DNA of 64,000 nucleotides, from positions 62,001 to 126,000 of the forward strand of contig NZ_JAVRIB010000006.1 of the NCBI RefSeq assembly GCF_031846275.1, given 5' to 3'. The stretch is from Spectribacter hydrogenoxidans (GTDB taxonomy: Bacteria > Pseudomonadota > Gammaproteobacteria > Nevskiales > Salinisphaeraceae). Each line of letters opens with the position of its first letter. Within the stretch, counting starts at the first letter, position 1. Under the pieces are notes generated by a model. That model was not told where the DNA came from. It did not search any database and was given only the letters and a program-made list of their open reading frames with translations. Both the position numbers and the translations under genes were made by a program. This document shows positions 44,371-53,290 of the stretch, one piece after another.

Positions 44371-44802
44371 TCAGGCGGGCCGGTGCATGGCGATGAAGTA
44401 ATCGTCCGTCCTGACCACGCGGAACCCGCACCGGATATAGAACTGGTAGGCGGCCGTATTCACTCGGAAGCAGCGCAGGGTTAGTGGCTTGCCGGGGCGT
44501 TCGTTTTGCAGCTTGTCGAGTACTGTCGGGCCGTATCCGCGTGAGCGGCATCCCGGCTCGAGAATGATCATGGCGATGAAGGTGCTGTCGCGATTGTTCC
44601 TGACCTGGAGATAGCCGAGCCGGCAATCGCTATCCTCCAGCACCAGCGTCTCGTACCTCCGCAAGCCCTTCGCGAAGTCGTTTTCCTGCCATGCCGCATC
44701 CCATCCCCACATCCTCGAGATATGTGGCTTCATTGCCTCGACGTAGGTCGTCCAGAGATAGGGTTTGTCGCCGGCCCGATACGGCTGAAACGCAAGGCGC
44801 AT
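44371..44802 (-). CDS. GNAT-family N-acetyltransferase
   Basis: A 143-aa acetyl-CoA-dependent transferase with unknown acceptor. The acetyl-CoA-binding loop appears as PGCRSRGYGPTVLDKL. CFRVNTAAYQFYIRCGFRVV is the typical C-terminal strand-helix-strand. The codon use looks less GC-biased in places than its neighbours. It sits 12 bases downstream of dctM on the same strand, between the permease and the convergent binding protein, which looks like an insertion into the TRAP locus. Confidence 0.85.
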   Translation of the reverse strand: MRLAFQPYRAGDKPYLWTTYVEAMKPHISRMWGWDAAWQENDFAKGLRRYETLVLEDSDCRLGYLQVRNNRDSTFIAMIILEPGCRSRGYGPTVLDKLQNERPGKPLTLRCFRVNTAAYQFYIRCGFRVVRTDDYFIAMHRPA

Positions 44803-44814
44803 CCGCTCACCCGG

Positions 44815-46185
44815 CTATCGATAGACCAGGCCCGGCAACCAGGTCACCAGGCCGGGCCAGGCGGCCAGCAGTCCCAGCATGCCCAACTGGATCAGGATGA
44901 ACGGCACCACGCCACGATAGATCGCCCCGGTTTCCAGTGATGCCGGCGCCACCCCGCGCAGGTAGAACAGCGCGAAGCCGAAGGGCGGGGTGAGAAACGA
45001 GGTCTGCAGGTTGATCGCCATCATCACCCCGAGCCAGATCGGGTCGAGCCCCATGGCCAGTAGGGCGGGCGCCACGATAGGCACCACCACGAAGGTGATC
45101 TCGATGAAGTCGAGGATGAAACCGAGCAGGAACATCGCCGCCATCACGACCAGCATGGCCCCCAGCGCCCCGCCCGGCAGGCTATCGAGCAACTCGTGGA
45201 CGGCATGGTCGCCGCCGTAGGCCGAAAACACCAGCGAGAACAGCGAGGCGCCGATCAGGATCATGAACACCATGCTGGTCAGACGGGCGGTCCGGTCGGT
45301 TACGGCGGTGAGTTCGGTGCGACCGAGTCGTCCCCGCGCCGCAGCCAGCAGCATGGCGCCCAGCGCTCCGATGGCGGCGGCCTCGGTGGGAGTGGCCGCG
45401 CCGATCATGATCGATCCCAGCACCGCCACAATCAGGGCCAGCGGCGACAGCAGTCGGGTGATCAGAACCAGGCCGGTGTGTTTGCCACGTTCGTCGTCGG
45501 GCACCGCGGGCATGGTCGCCGGCCAGCGCCAGGCCACGAACAGCAGATACAGCAGATAGGCCGCCACGGTCAGCAGGCCCGGAATCAACGCGCCCACGAA
45601 CAGATCGCCCACGGACACCGTCTGCATGCTGAAAACACCCATGGTGGATTGGGCCTGCTGGTAGGCCGAGGCAATCACGTCGCCCAGCAGCACCAGCATG
45701 ATCGAGGGCGGAATCACCTGTCCCAGGGTGCCGGCCGCGCAGATGGTGCCGGCGGCCAGTGCCGGGTCGTAGCCCCGGCGCAGCATGGTGGGCAGGGCCA
45801 GCAGCCCCATGGTCACCACCGTCGCCCCGACGATGCCGGTGGAGGCTGCCAGCAGGGCCCCGACGAGCACCACGGTGATACCAAGACCACCGCGGCGCCG
45901 GCCGAACAGGGCGGCCGTGGCTTCGAGTAGTTCCCGGGCGATCTGCGAGCGCTCCAGCATCACTCCCATGAACACGAACAGCGGCACCGCGATGAGGGTT
46001 TCGTTGGTCATGATCCCGAACACGCGGCTCGGCAGGGCGAGCAGTTCGCCGGCCGGAAACGCCCCCGCGGCCGCGCCGCCCAGCCCGAACAGCAGGGCCA
46101 CGCCGCCCAGGGTGAAAGCCACCGGATAGCCGGCCAGCAGGACCAGGCAGACCACCGCGAATATCAGCCCGGCGATCAGCGCCAT
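44815..46185 (-). CDS. TRAP transporter large permease (DctM)
   Basis: Integral membrane protein of 456 aa with about 12 helices, the Na+-driven transport subunit of a TRAP system. Features: GEVLALPSR-like loop GELLALPSRVFGIMTNETLIAV, PLFVFMGVMLERS, TGIVGATVVTMGLLALPTML, IPPSIMLVLLGD, and a C-terminal MMAINLQTSFLTPPFGFALFYLRG. ATG at 46185 overlaps the dctQ stop by 10 bases; a longer frame to 46224 is less likely. Confidence 0.95.
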   Translation of the reverse strand: MALIAGLIFAVVCLVLLAGYPVAFTLGGVALLFGLGGAAAGAFPAGELLALPSRVFGIMTNETLIAVPLFVFMGVMLERSQIARELLEATAALFGRRRGGLGITVVLVGALLAASTGIVGATVVTMGLLALPTMLRRGYDPALAAGTICAAGTLGQVIPPSIMLVLLGDVIASAYQQAQSTMGVFSMQTVSVGDLFVGALIPGLLTVAAYLLYLLFVAWRWPATMPAVPDDERGKHTGLVLITRLLSPLALIVAVLGSIMIGAATPTEAAAIGALGAMLLAAARGRLGRTELTAVTDRTARLTSMVFMILIGASLFSLVFSAYGGDHAVHELLDSLPGGALGAMLVVMAAMFLLGFILDFIEITFVVVPIVAPALLAMGLDPIWLGVMMAINLQTSFLTPPFGFALFYLRGVAPASLETGAIYRGVVPFILIQLGMLGLLAAWPGLVTWLPGLVYR

Positions 46186-46706
46186 GAACCGGCCTCGGTC
46201 GGGTTGTCGCGCAGGGTCAGCCAACTATGTCCGGCCCGGGCCAGGGCCGCGGCGGCCAGCTGCGCAGCCACCACCAGGATCAGTGTCTTGAGCAGATACA
46301 CGAAGGGCAGGCCGCCGGGCTGGGCCGAGGTTTCCATCCGCCGCCAGGCGTCGGCGACATAGCCGAGGCTGAGTGCGGCCAGGGTCACCGCCACCGGCAG
46401 CAGCAGGCACAGGCTGCCCAGCAGGTCGACCAGGGCGCGCCGGCGGAGCGACCACTGCCGCTGAAAGATGTCCACCCGAACATGGTCGTCCCGGTTGAGG
46501 GCATAGGCCGCGGCCAGGAGGAATACGGTGGCGTGCATGTAGGTCACGCTCTCCTGCAGCCCGGTCCAGCCGATGCCGAAGCCGTAACGTAGCCCCACCA
46601 CCAGGGCGTCGGCCAGTACCATCGCCAGGGTCAGCCAGGCCACGCCGCGGCCGATGGCGTTGTTCACCGCGTCGATGCCGGCCACCAGCCGGGCGAGCCG
46701 GGTCAT
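46176..46706 (-). CDS. TRAP transporter small permease (DctQ)
   Basis: A 176-aa membrane protein with four helices. LVVGLRYGFGIGWTGLQESVTYMHATVF and YALNRDDHVRVDIF are typical of DctQ. It pairs with DctM to form the permease. ATG at 46706 shares a base with the thrB stop, so the TRAP permease is translated as the tail of the trkA-trkH-TPR-thrB transcript. Confidence 0.93.
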   Translation of the reverse strand: MTRLARLVAGIDAVNNAIGRGVAWLTLAMVLADALVVGLRYGFGIGWTGLQESVTYMHATVFLLAAAYALNRDDHVRVDIFQRQWSLRRRALVDLLGSLCLLLPVAVTLAALSLGYVADAWRRMETSAQPGGLPFVYLLKTLILVVAAQLAAAALARAGHSWLTLRDNPTEAGSWR

Positions 46707-47647
46707 CAGTTGAGCAGGCGGGGTGGTGCGTCCCGATGGGCGATCAGCAGTTCCGCAAAGGGCTGTGGATCCTTCTGGTGGGTGTCGTGGCCGGACTGGG
46801 GGAAGTGCCAGTCGGCCAGGCGCGAGACCCAGAAGCGCAGCGCCGCGGCCCGCAGCATTGCCGGCCAGGCATCATTCTCGGCCGGAGCGAATGGCCGGCG
46901 CCGACGGTAGGCATCGACGATGGCCCGCCACTGCTCGGGCAGATGCGTACCGTTGGGCCGGTAGCACCAGTCGTTGCAGATCACGGCGAGATCGAACAGC
47001 CAGTGGTCGTAACAAGCGTAATAGAAGTCGATCAGTCCGGAGACGTGGCGGTCCTCGAACAGCACGTTGTCGCGGAACAGGTCGGCATGGATCACGCCGC
47101 AGGGCAGCGGGGCGTAGTCGAAGGCCTGCTGGAAGGCGATCTCGTCGTCCAGCAGGGCCTTGTCCCCGGCGCTCAGGTGGCCGGCCAGCGTGTCGCGGGT
47201 GGCTTCGATCCAGCCCAGCCCGCGGCTGTTGGCCTGGCGGTCGGGGAAGGACTCGCCGGCCCGGTGCAGTTCCGCCACGGTGGCGCCGAGGGCGGCGCAG
47301 TGGGCCGGATCGGGCGACACCAGGCTGCGGCCCCGCAATCGGTAGACCAGAGCGGCCGGGCGCCCCGCCAGGTGTGACAGGAAGCCGCCGTCACGCCGGG
47401 CCACCGGATGCGCGCCGGGCACGCCCAGGCCCGCGAGGTGGTCCATCAGATTGAGGTAGAAGGGTAGTTCCCCGGGTTCGAGGGCCTCGAACAGCGTCAG
47501 CACCCAGCGCCCGAGGGTGGTGTCGACGAAGTAGTTGGTGTTGGTGATGCCTTCGGAAATGCCCTCGAAATATTCCAGTTCGCCGATGGCGTAGTCGCTC
47601 AGCAGGCGGTCGATGTCCTCGGAGGTCAGGCGGGTGTAGACCGACAT
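46706..47647 (-). CDS. thrB: Homoserine kinase, ThrB2 (APH-fold) type
   Basis: Phosphorylates homoserine for threonine synthesis. It is 313 aa, of the aminoglycoside-phosphotransferase fold found in Pseudomonas and relatives rather than the GHMP-type E. coli ThrB. Start MSVYTRLTSEDIDRLLSDYA, then EGISEGITNTNYFV, the catalytic loop GVIHADLFRDNVLF and metal segment GLIDFYYACYDHWLFDLAV. It overlaps the TPR gene by one base upstream and dctQ by one base downstream. Confidence 0.95.
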   Translation of the reverse strand: MSVYTRLTSEDIDRLLSDYAIGELEYFEGISEGITNTNYFVDTTLGRWVLTLFEALEPGELPFYLNLMDHLAGLGVPGAHPVARRDGGFLSHLAGRPAALVYRLRGRSLVSPDPAHCAALGATVAELHRAGESFPDRQANSRGLGWIEATRDTLAGHLSAGDKALLDDEIAFQQAFDYAPLPCGVIHADLFRDNVLFEDRHVSGLIDFYYACYDHWLFDLAVICNDWCYRPNGTHLPEQWRAIVDAYRRRRPFAPAENDAWPAMLRAAALRFWVSRLADWHFPQSGHDTHQKDPQPFAELLIAHRDAPPRLLN

Positions 47648-47967
47648 CAGGCGTTGCCGCGCGCCAGCCGCCGGGCGAACACGCGCATCTCCTTGGCCGC
47701 CTGGTGGTCACCCCGCGCCTCGGCCACGGCAATGCCCTGCTCGAAAGCGTCTGCCGCCTCGTCACTGCGGCCGGCGTCGGCCAGCGCGCGGCCCAGGCAT
47801 TTCCAGGCCGCGGAGTAATCCGAGTCGAGTGTCACCGCCTTTTGCAGATGGGTGACGGCGGCATCGGCGTCTCCCTCCTTCACACAGAGTTCGCCGAGGG
47901 AAAAGCGCAGCAGGGCGGTGTCCTGCCCGCCTTCCAGCATTGCCTCGAGTTTCGCCCGCATGCCCAT
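47647..47967 (-). CDS. Small TPR-repeat protein
   Basis: A 106-aa cytosolic protein with about two and a half tetratricopeptide repeats (LLRFSLGELCVKEGDADAAV, HLQKAVTLDSDYSAAWKCLGRALADAGRSDEA, ADAFEQGIAVAEARGDHQAA). TPRs mediate protein contacts, and the partner is unknown. ATG at 47967; another ATG at 47961 is possible. Small TPR proteins of this kind often stand near thrB. It follows trkH by 41 bases. Confidence 0.88.
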   Translation of the reverse strand: MGMRAKLEAMLEGGQDTALLRFSLGELCVKEGDADAAVTHLQKAVTLDSDYSAAWKCLGRALADAGRSDEAADAFEQGIAVAEARGDHQAAKEMRVFARRLARGNA

Positions 47968-48008
47968 GGGGCCGGGATTGTAACGTAGCCGCGCGCCGCC
48001 GGTGCCGG

Positions 48009-49466
48009 CTAGCGCCGCCAGAACGCGGGGGTGAGGATGACCAGCAGCGGCAGGATTTCAAGGCGCCCCATCAGCATCGCCAGGCTGAGCGCCCACTTGC
48101 CGATGTCCGGCACGGTGGCCATGTTCGACGCCACTTCGCCGAGGCCGGGACCCAGGTTGTTGAGGCAGGCGGCCACCGCGGAAAAAGCGCTGATCTCGTC
48201 CATACCGATGGCCATCAGGATCATGAACACCACCGCGTACACGCCCATGTAAATGCTGAAATAGCCCCACACGGCCTGAATGACCGGATCCGGAATCACG
48301 CGGCCGCCGAGCTTCACCGGCATTTCCGCGCTGGGATGCACCTGTCGGTTGACCTCCCGCACGCCCTGCTTGATCAGCAGCATGAAGCGGGCGACCTTGA
48401 TACCGCTGGTTGTGGACCCGCCGCAACCGCCGACGATGCTGCCCAGAATCAGCATCATGGGGATGAAGCTGGGCCAAAGCGTGAAATCCGCGGTGGTGAA
48501 GCCGGTGGTGGTGCCGATCGACATCACCTGGAACGCCGACTTGATCAACGCGTTACCCGGCTGGGTATAGGTGCCGGCGGCCAGTAATGCCAGGGTACAG
48601 GCGATGGTCACGCCAAGAGCAAGCAGCGCCCAGCCGCGGAATTCCGGATCGCGCAGATAATGCATGGGGCTGGCACTGCGCCAGGCAACGAAATGCAGGG
48701 CGAAGTTCACCGCGCCGATGAACATGAATACCACGGCGATGCCCTCGATCAGCGCGCTGTCGAAATAGCCCATGGAAGCGTCGTGGGTGGAAAAGCCCGC
48801 GGTGGAGACGGTGGTGAAGGCGTGGCTGACAGCGTCGAACGCGGTCATCCCGGCCAGCCAGAAAAACAGGGCGCACAACAGGGTGAGGCCCACGTAGATC
48901 ATCCACAGTGCCCGGGCGGTCTCGCGGATGCGTGGCGTCAGCTTGGAATCCTTGATCGGGCCGGGAGTTTCTGCCCGGTAGAGCTGCATGCCGCCGACCC
49001 CCAGCATGGGCAGCACCGCGACCGCCAGCACGATCACCCCCATGCCACCGAGCCACTGCAGCAGTTGGCGCCAGATCAGGATGCCCCGGGGCAGGCCATC
49101 CAGGCCGATGATTACGGTGGCGCCGGTGGTGGTCAGTCCCGATACCGACTCGTACACCGCGTCGGTGATCGATAATGCGGGCATGCTGGACAGGTGCAGC
49201 GGAATCGCCCCGAACAGCGACAGAACCATCCAGAACAGCACCACCACCAGGAAGCCATCACGCAGTTTCAGTTCGCGCCGGACCGCGCGTACCGGCAGCC
49301 ACGTGACGATGCCGGCTGCCAGGGTCACACAAAAGCTTATGAAGAAGGTGTCCGCCTCGCCGTCGCGATAGAGCAGGGAAACCAGCGCCGGGATCAGCAT
49401 GGTGGTGGAGAACAGCATCAGCAGGATGCCGACCAGCCGCTGGGCAACCGCCATGGGGTGATTCAT
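48009..49466 (-). CDS. trkH: Trk potassium uptake protein, channel subunit TrkH
   Basis: Inner-membrane K+ translocator of 485 aa that works with the NAD(H)-binding TrkA. Four pore-loop repeats can be recognised: YESVSGLTTTGATVI, HAFTTVSTAGFSTHD, MSIGTTTGFTTADF and a fourth in the CLNNLGPGLGEV segment. GGCGGSTTSGIKVARFMLL follows the third. ATG at 49466 is preferred to the TTG at 49475. It lies 42 bases downstream of trkA. Confidence 0.96.
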   Translation of the reverse strand: MNHPMAVAQRLVGILLMLFSTTMLIPALVSLLYRDGEADTFFISFCVTLAAGIVTWLPVRAVRRELKLRDGFLVVVLFWMVLSLFGAIPLHLSSMPALSITDAVYESVSGLTTTGATVIIGLDGLPRGILIWRQLLQWLGGMGVIVLAVAVLPMLGVGGMQLYRAETPGPIKDSKLTPRIRETARALWMIYVGLTLLCALFFWLAGMTAFDAVSHAFTTVSTAGFSTHDASMGYFDSALIEGIAVVFMFIGAVNFALHFVAWRSASPMHYLRDPEFRGWALLALGVTIACTLALLAAGTYTQPGNALIKSAFQVMSIGTTTGFTTADFTLWPSFIPMMLILGSIVGGCGGSTTSGIKVARFMLLIKQGVREVNRQVHPSAEMPVKLGGRVIPDPVIQAVWGYFSIYMGVYAVVFMILMAIGMDEISAFSAVAACLNNLGPGLGEVASNMATVPDIGKWALSLAMLMGRLEILPLLVILTPAFWRR

Positions 49467-49508
49467 GGTCGGCAACGCCGATGGATGTGTTGGCCGCGGC
49501 CCATACGC

Positions 49509-50882
49509 TCAGATGAACGACACGCCGACCTGGAACAGCCGCTCCAGTGCCGCGGTGTTCTTCTTCTCCACAATGAACATGATCACGTGGTCACCGGATT
49601 CGATCACGGTGTCGTGGTGGGCAATGATCACTTCCTCCCCGCGGGCGATGGCACCAATAGTGGTGCCGGCGGGCAGGCGGATCTCGTCGATGCGCCGGCC
49701 GACCACGCGGGAGTTGCTCGGGTCACCATGGGCCACCGCCTCGATGGCTTCGGCGGCCCCGCGGCGCAGGCTGTGGACCTGGACCACATCACCCCGGCGC
49801 ACGTGCGACAGCAGTGCGGATACCGTGGACTGCTGCGGCGAAATCGCGATGTCGATGGCCCCGCCCTCCACCAGATCCACGTAGGCCAGGCGGTTGATCA
49901 GGCTCATGGCCTTGCGAGCGCCCAGGCGCTTGGCCAGCATCGAGGACAGGATGTTGGCCTCGTCATCATTGGTGACCGCGCAGAACACGTCCACGCTTTC
50001 GATGTTTTCCTCCAGCAACAGGCCCTCGTTGGCCGCGTCGCCCACCAGCACGATGGCCTTCTTCACCTGCTCGGACAGGGCCCGGGCGCGTTCTCGGTCG
50101 CGTTCGATCAGCTTGACCTGGCAGTGGTCCTCCAGCGCCAGCGCCAGCCGCAGACCGATGTTGCCGCCACCGGCCAGCACCACCCGCTTGACCGGCCGAT
50201 CCTGCTTGCGCAGTTCGCTGATCACCTTCTTGATGTGTTTCTTGGCGGCCACGAAGAACACTTCGTCATCGGCTTCGATGACCGTGTCGCCTTCGGGAAT
50301 GATGGGTTTGCCGCGCCGGTAGATGGCCGCCACGCGGGTATCCACCCCGGGGATGTGTTCACGGATGGTGCGCAGTTCCTGGCCCACCAGCGGTCCGCCG
50401 TAATAGGCTTTCACGCCGACTGCCCGGACCCGGCCACTGGCGAAGTCCACGACCTGCAGCGCGCCGGGATACTGGATCAGGCGGCTGATGTAGTCGCATA
50501 CCAGCTGTTCCGGACTGATGTGCATGTCCACCGGCAGCGCGTCCTGCTGGAACAGCCGCTTTTCCTTGAGGTATTCCGAGGCCCGGATGCGGGCGATCTT
50601 GGTCGGGGTGTGAAACAGGGTGTAGGCGATCTGGCAGGCCACCATGTTGATCTCGTCGGATTCGGTGACCGCGATGATCATGTCCGCGTCTTCTGCGCCG
50701 GCGGCCTGCAGCACCTCCGGGTGCGCCGCGAATCCCTGAACCGCGCGGATATCAAGCCGGTCCTGCAGTTCGGCGAGCAGATTCGCCTGGGTATCGACGA
50801 TGGTCACGTCGTTGGCCTCGTCGGCCAGATTCTCGGCCAGTGTGGCGCCCACCTGGCCGGCCCCCAGAATGATGATCTTCAT
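49509..50882 (-). CDS. trkA: Trk system NAD-binding regulator TrkA
   Basis: Peripheral membrane protein of 457 aa (E. coli 458) that gates TrkH. Two RCK_N Rossmann domains are visible (MKIIILGAGQVGATLAENLA; VVLAGGGNIGLRLALALED), each followed by an RCK_C domain. ATG at 50882 gives the family start. In E. coli and many relatives trkA directly follows rsmB; here it is 11 kb away and reversed, facing hisI across a 137-base gap. Confidence 0.97.
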   Translation of the reverse strand: MKIIILGAGQVGATLAENLADEANDVTIVDTQANLLAELQDRLDIRAVQGFAAHPEVLQAAGAEDADMIIAVTESDEINMVACQIAYTLFHTPTKIARIRASEYLKEKRLFQQDALPVDMHISPEQLVCDYISRLIQYPGALQVVDFASGRVRAVGVKAYYGGPLVGQELRTIREHIPGVDTRVAAIYRRGKPIIPEGDTVIEADDEVFFVAAKKHIKKVISELRKQDRPVKRVVLAGGGNIGLRLALALEDHCQVKLIERDRERARALSEQVKKAIVLVGDAANEGLLLEENIESVDVFCAVTNDDEANILSSMLAKRLGARKAMSLINRLAYVDLVEGGAIDIAISPQQSTVSALLSHVRRGDVVQVHSLRRGAAEAIEAVAHGDPSNSRVVGRRIDEIRLPAGTTIGAIARGEEVIIAHHDTVIESGDHVIMFIVEKKNTAALERLFQVGVSFI

Positions 50883-51019
50883 AGCCGCCGAACAGTAGAC
50901 CTGCGCCGGTCTGCTTGCAAGGACGCCGGGCCTGCGCAAAACGGCGCGGGAACGGCGTAGAATGCGGGCCGGCGAGTCCGACGGCCAGTGGCATGCGTAT
51001 ATGCAGGGGAAAGCAATCG

Positions 51020-51412
51020 ATGAGCGTGGCGAGCGACTGGCTGGATGACGTTGCCTGGAACATGGATGGTCTGGCGCCGGCGGTGGTGCAGGATGCGGCC
51101 GGCGGCCGGGTGTTGATGATGGCGTGGATGAACCGCGACTCGCTCACCGAGAGCCTGCAGACCGGGTTTGCCACGTTCTGGTCACGCTCGCGCGGCAGGC
51201 TGTGGCGGAAAGGCGAATCGTCCGGTCATCGGCAACGCGTCGTTGACATCCGACTGGACTGCGACGGCGACACGCTGCTGCTGCAGGTCGAACAGGTTGG
51301 CGGCATCGCGTGTCATACCGGACGCGAAAGCTGCTTTTATCGACAGCTGACCGATGGCGTCTGGCAGGACGCCGACCCGGTCATCCGCGATCCGGAAGAC
51401 ATTTATGGCTGA
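51020..51412 (+). CDS. hisI: Phosphoribosyl-AMP cyclohydrolase
   Basis: Opens the purine ring of PR-AMP in histidine synthesis. It is 130 aa, separate from hisE. MMAWMNRDSLTESLQTG, TFWSRSRGRLWRKGESSGH, DCDGDTLLLQVEQ and GIACHTGRESCFYR carry the metal-binding Cys and Asp residues. ATG at 51020 has AGGGGAAA upstream. A TAGAAT hexamer at 50958-50963 may be the -10. The ends of hisI and hisE overlap by eight bases. Confidence 0.97.
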   Translation: MSVASDWLDDVAWNMDGLAPAVVQDAAGGRVLMMAWMNRDSLTESLQTGFATFWSRSRGRLWRKGESSGHRQRVVDIRLDCDGDTLLLQVEQVGGIACHTGRESCFYRQLTDGVWQDADPVIRDPEDIYG

Positions 51413-51737
51413 CAAGGAACACCTGCTGGGCGCCCTTAGTGAGGTGCTCGCCGAGCGGCGCGGTGCCGACCCGGATGCCTCGTATACCGCCCGTCTGCTG
51501 GCAGACGGAACGGCCGCGATTCTTGCTAAGATCGAGGAAGAGTCCGGCGAGGTTATCGACGCGGCCGGGGCGGACGACGACGCCCACCTGATTCACGAAA
51601 TTGCGGATCTGTGGTTCCACACCCTGGTCCTGCTGACACACCGGCGGTTGTCCGCCGACGACGTGCTGGCCGAACTGGGCAGACGCTTCGGCATGTCCGG
51701 GCTGGCCGAAAAGGCCGCACGCCAACGACAGGGTTAA
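51405..51737 (+). CDS. hisE: Phosphoribosyl-ATP pyrophosphatase
   Basis: Hydrolyses PR-ATP to PR-AMP, the step before HisI. It is 110 aa, an all-alpha MazG-like fold with SYTARLLADGTAAILAKIEEE, SGEVIDAA and HEIADLWFHTLVLL. ATG at 51405 lies inside the hisI end. tatA follows by 13 bases, so hisIE and tatABC probably form one transcript, a common arrangement in gammaproteobacteria. Confidence 0.96.
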   Translation: MADKEHLLGALSEVLAERRGADPDASYTARLLADGTAAILAKIEEESGEVIDAAGADDDAHLIHEIADLWFHTLVLLTHRRLSADDVLAELGRRFGMSGLAEKAARQRQG

Positions 51738-51750
51738 CGAGGTAGACATT

Positions 51751-52041
51751 ATGGGTATTGGCGGTATCAGCATCTGGCAGCTGCTTATCGTGCTGGCCAT
51801 CGTGGTGATGGTTTTCGGCACCAAGCGGCTGCGCAACATGGGCGGCGATCTGGGCTCGGCGATCAAGGGCTTCCGCTCCGCGATGAAGGATGGCGGCGAG
51901 AAGGACGGTGACGAAGAAGACCAGGACGCCCGCAAGCGTGATGAAGACCCCCAGGTCATCGACCAGTTGGGCGAGACCCGGGCAAACACGGACCCGACCG
52001 AAGAGGCGGATAAGCGCCAGGATAAGGCCAAGAAATCCTGA
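51751..52041 (+). CDS. tatA: Sec-independent translocase subunit TatA
   Basis: A 96-aa membrane protein, the pore-forming component of the twin-arginine pathway. One N-terminal helix (IWQLLIVLAIVVMVFGTKRL), the hinge GTKRLRNMG, the amphipathic helix LGSAIKGFRSAMKD and an acidic Asp/Glu/Lys tail make the standard layout. ATG at 51751 follows GAGGT. Confidence 0.96.
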   Translation: MGIGGISIWQLLIVLAIVVMVFGTKRLRNMGGDLGSAIKGFRSAMKDGGEKDGDEEDQDARKRDEDPQVIDQLGETRANTDPTEEADKRQDKAKKS

Positions 52042-52091
52042 TTCGGTCACCGGCGCATCGCCGGTGACACCCTACCTGCAGGCCTGATCGA

Positions 52092-52502
52092 ATGTTCGAC
52101 ATGGGGTTCTGGGAGCTGGTCGTGCTCGGCGTGATCGGTTTGATCGTGCTCGGGCCGGAGCGGCTGCCCACCGTCGCCAGAACGCTTGGCCGCTGGACCG
52201 GCCGGGCGCGCTCCTACATGCGCACGCTCAGCACCGAACTGGAGCGCGAGGTCAATACCAAGGATCTGCGACGCACCTTCGAGCAGACCCGATCCGAGAT
52301 CGACAAGACCCGGAGCGAGTTCGACCAGGGCCGGCGTCAGCTGGAGTCCGAGGTGCGCGGTGACGAGGACCAGGGCAGCACCACGGCTTCGCCGGCGTCG
52401 TCCACGGAAGATCCGCCGTCGCAAGAGGCCGCCATGGAAACGCCGGCTGACAAGCCAGCGGGCCGGCGCCTGGAGCGGCAGACCCGGGACGACGAGTCAT
52501 GA
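52092..52502 (+). CDS. tatB: Sec-independent translocase subunit TatB
   Basis: A 136-aa membrane protein that with TatC receives folded twin-arginine substrates. MFDMGFWELVVLGVIGLIV, then LGPERLPTVARTLGRWTGRA, a long charged amphipathic helix and a low-complexity Ser/Ala/Glu tail. The Glu in the short TM helix is present. It overlaps tatC by four bases (ATGA). Confidence 0.96.
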   Translation: MFDMGFWELVVLGVIGLIVLGPERLPTVARTLGRWTGRARSYMRTLSTELEREVNTKDLRRTFEQTRSEIDKTRSEFDQGRRQLESEVRGDEDQGSTTASPASSTEDPPSQEAAMETPADKPAGRRLERQTRDDES

Positions 52503-53269
52503 GCGCGGCTCCCGACAAAGAACAGACACTGTTTTCCCACCTGCTGGAGCTGCGTGACCGTCTGCTGCGCGCAGTGATCATGGTGGTACTGGTGTTCATC
52601 CCGCTGGCGATCTTTTCGTCGGAGCTGTTCACTTGGCTTTCCGGCCCGTTGCTGGCGCACATGCCGGCAGGTTCCAGTCTGATTGCCACCGAAGTTGCTG
52701 CCCCGTTTCTGGCGCCGTTCAAGCTGTCGATCCTGCTGGCGGTGGTGATTTCGCTGCCGTGGATCCTCTATCAGATCTGGGCGTTCGTGGCCCCCGGCCT
52801 GTACATGAACGAGCGGCGGCTAGTGGTGCCGCTGCTGGCGACCAGCACCAGCCTGTTCTATCTGGGCATGGCATTCGCCTACTACGTCGTGTTCCCGGTG
52901 GTGTTCGGGTTCTTCGTCAGCGTGGCCCCGGAAGGGGTGGCGGTGATGACCGATATCAGCCGGTATCTGGATTTCGTGCTCGGCATGTTCATGGCTTTCG
53001 GGATCGCCTTCGAGGTGCCCGTGGCCCTTTTCCTGCTGGTATGGGCGGGCTTTACCACCCCCGCTGATCTGGCCAGCTACCGGCCTTATGTCCTGGTGGG
53101 GGCGTTCGCCATCGCCATGCTGCTGACCCCGCCGGACATGATTTCCCAGACCCTGCTGGCGGTACCGATCTTTATCCTCTATGAAGCCGGCATCTGGGGC
53201 GCCCGCCTTTTCGTGCCCGGTATCCGCGAAGTCGAGGCACAGAAGGCCGAGCAGAAGCGCGACGAGTAA
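52499..53269 (+). CDS. tatC: Sec-independent translocase subunit TatC
   Basis: Six-helix receptor of the twin-arginine pathway, 256 aa. The cytosolic N-terminus QTLFSHLLELRDRLLRAV is typical, as are YQIWAFVAPGLYMNERR, the conserved FAFGIAFEVPV-like MAFGIAFEVPVALFLLV and the LLTPPDMISQTLLAVPIFILYE segment. The tail is charged. No terminator follows; the next gene has its own direct-repeat promoter. Confidence 0.97.
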   Translation: MSAAPDKEQTLFSHLLELRDRLLRAVIMVVLVFIPLAIFSSELFTWLSGPLLAHMPAGSSLIATEVAAPFLAPFKLSILLAVVISLPWILYQIWAFVAPGLYMNERRLVVPLLATSTSLFYLGMAFAYYVVFPVVFGFFVSVAPEGVAVMTDISRYLDFVLGMFMAFGIAFEVPVALFLLVWAGFTTPADLASYRPYVLVGAFAIAMLLTPPDMISQTLLAVPIFILYEAGIWGARLFVPGIREVEAQKAEQKRDE

Positions 53270-53290
53270 GCCGCGCACCACGATCCCGGG

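Noticed and set aside
49194..50960. A rightward open frame of nearly 590 codons antisense to trkH and trkA
   Set aside because: It is a shadow of high-GC coding sequence; TrkA and TrkH on the other strand carry all family motifs.
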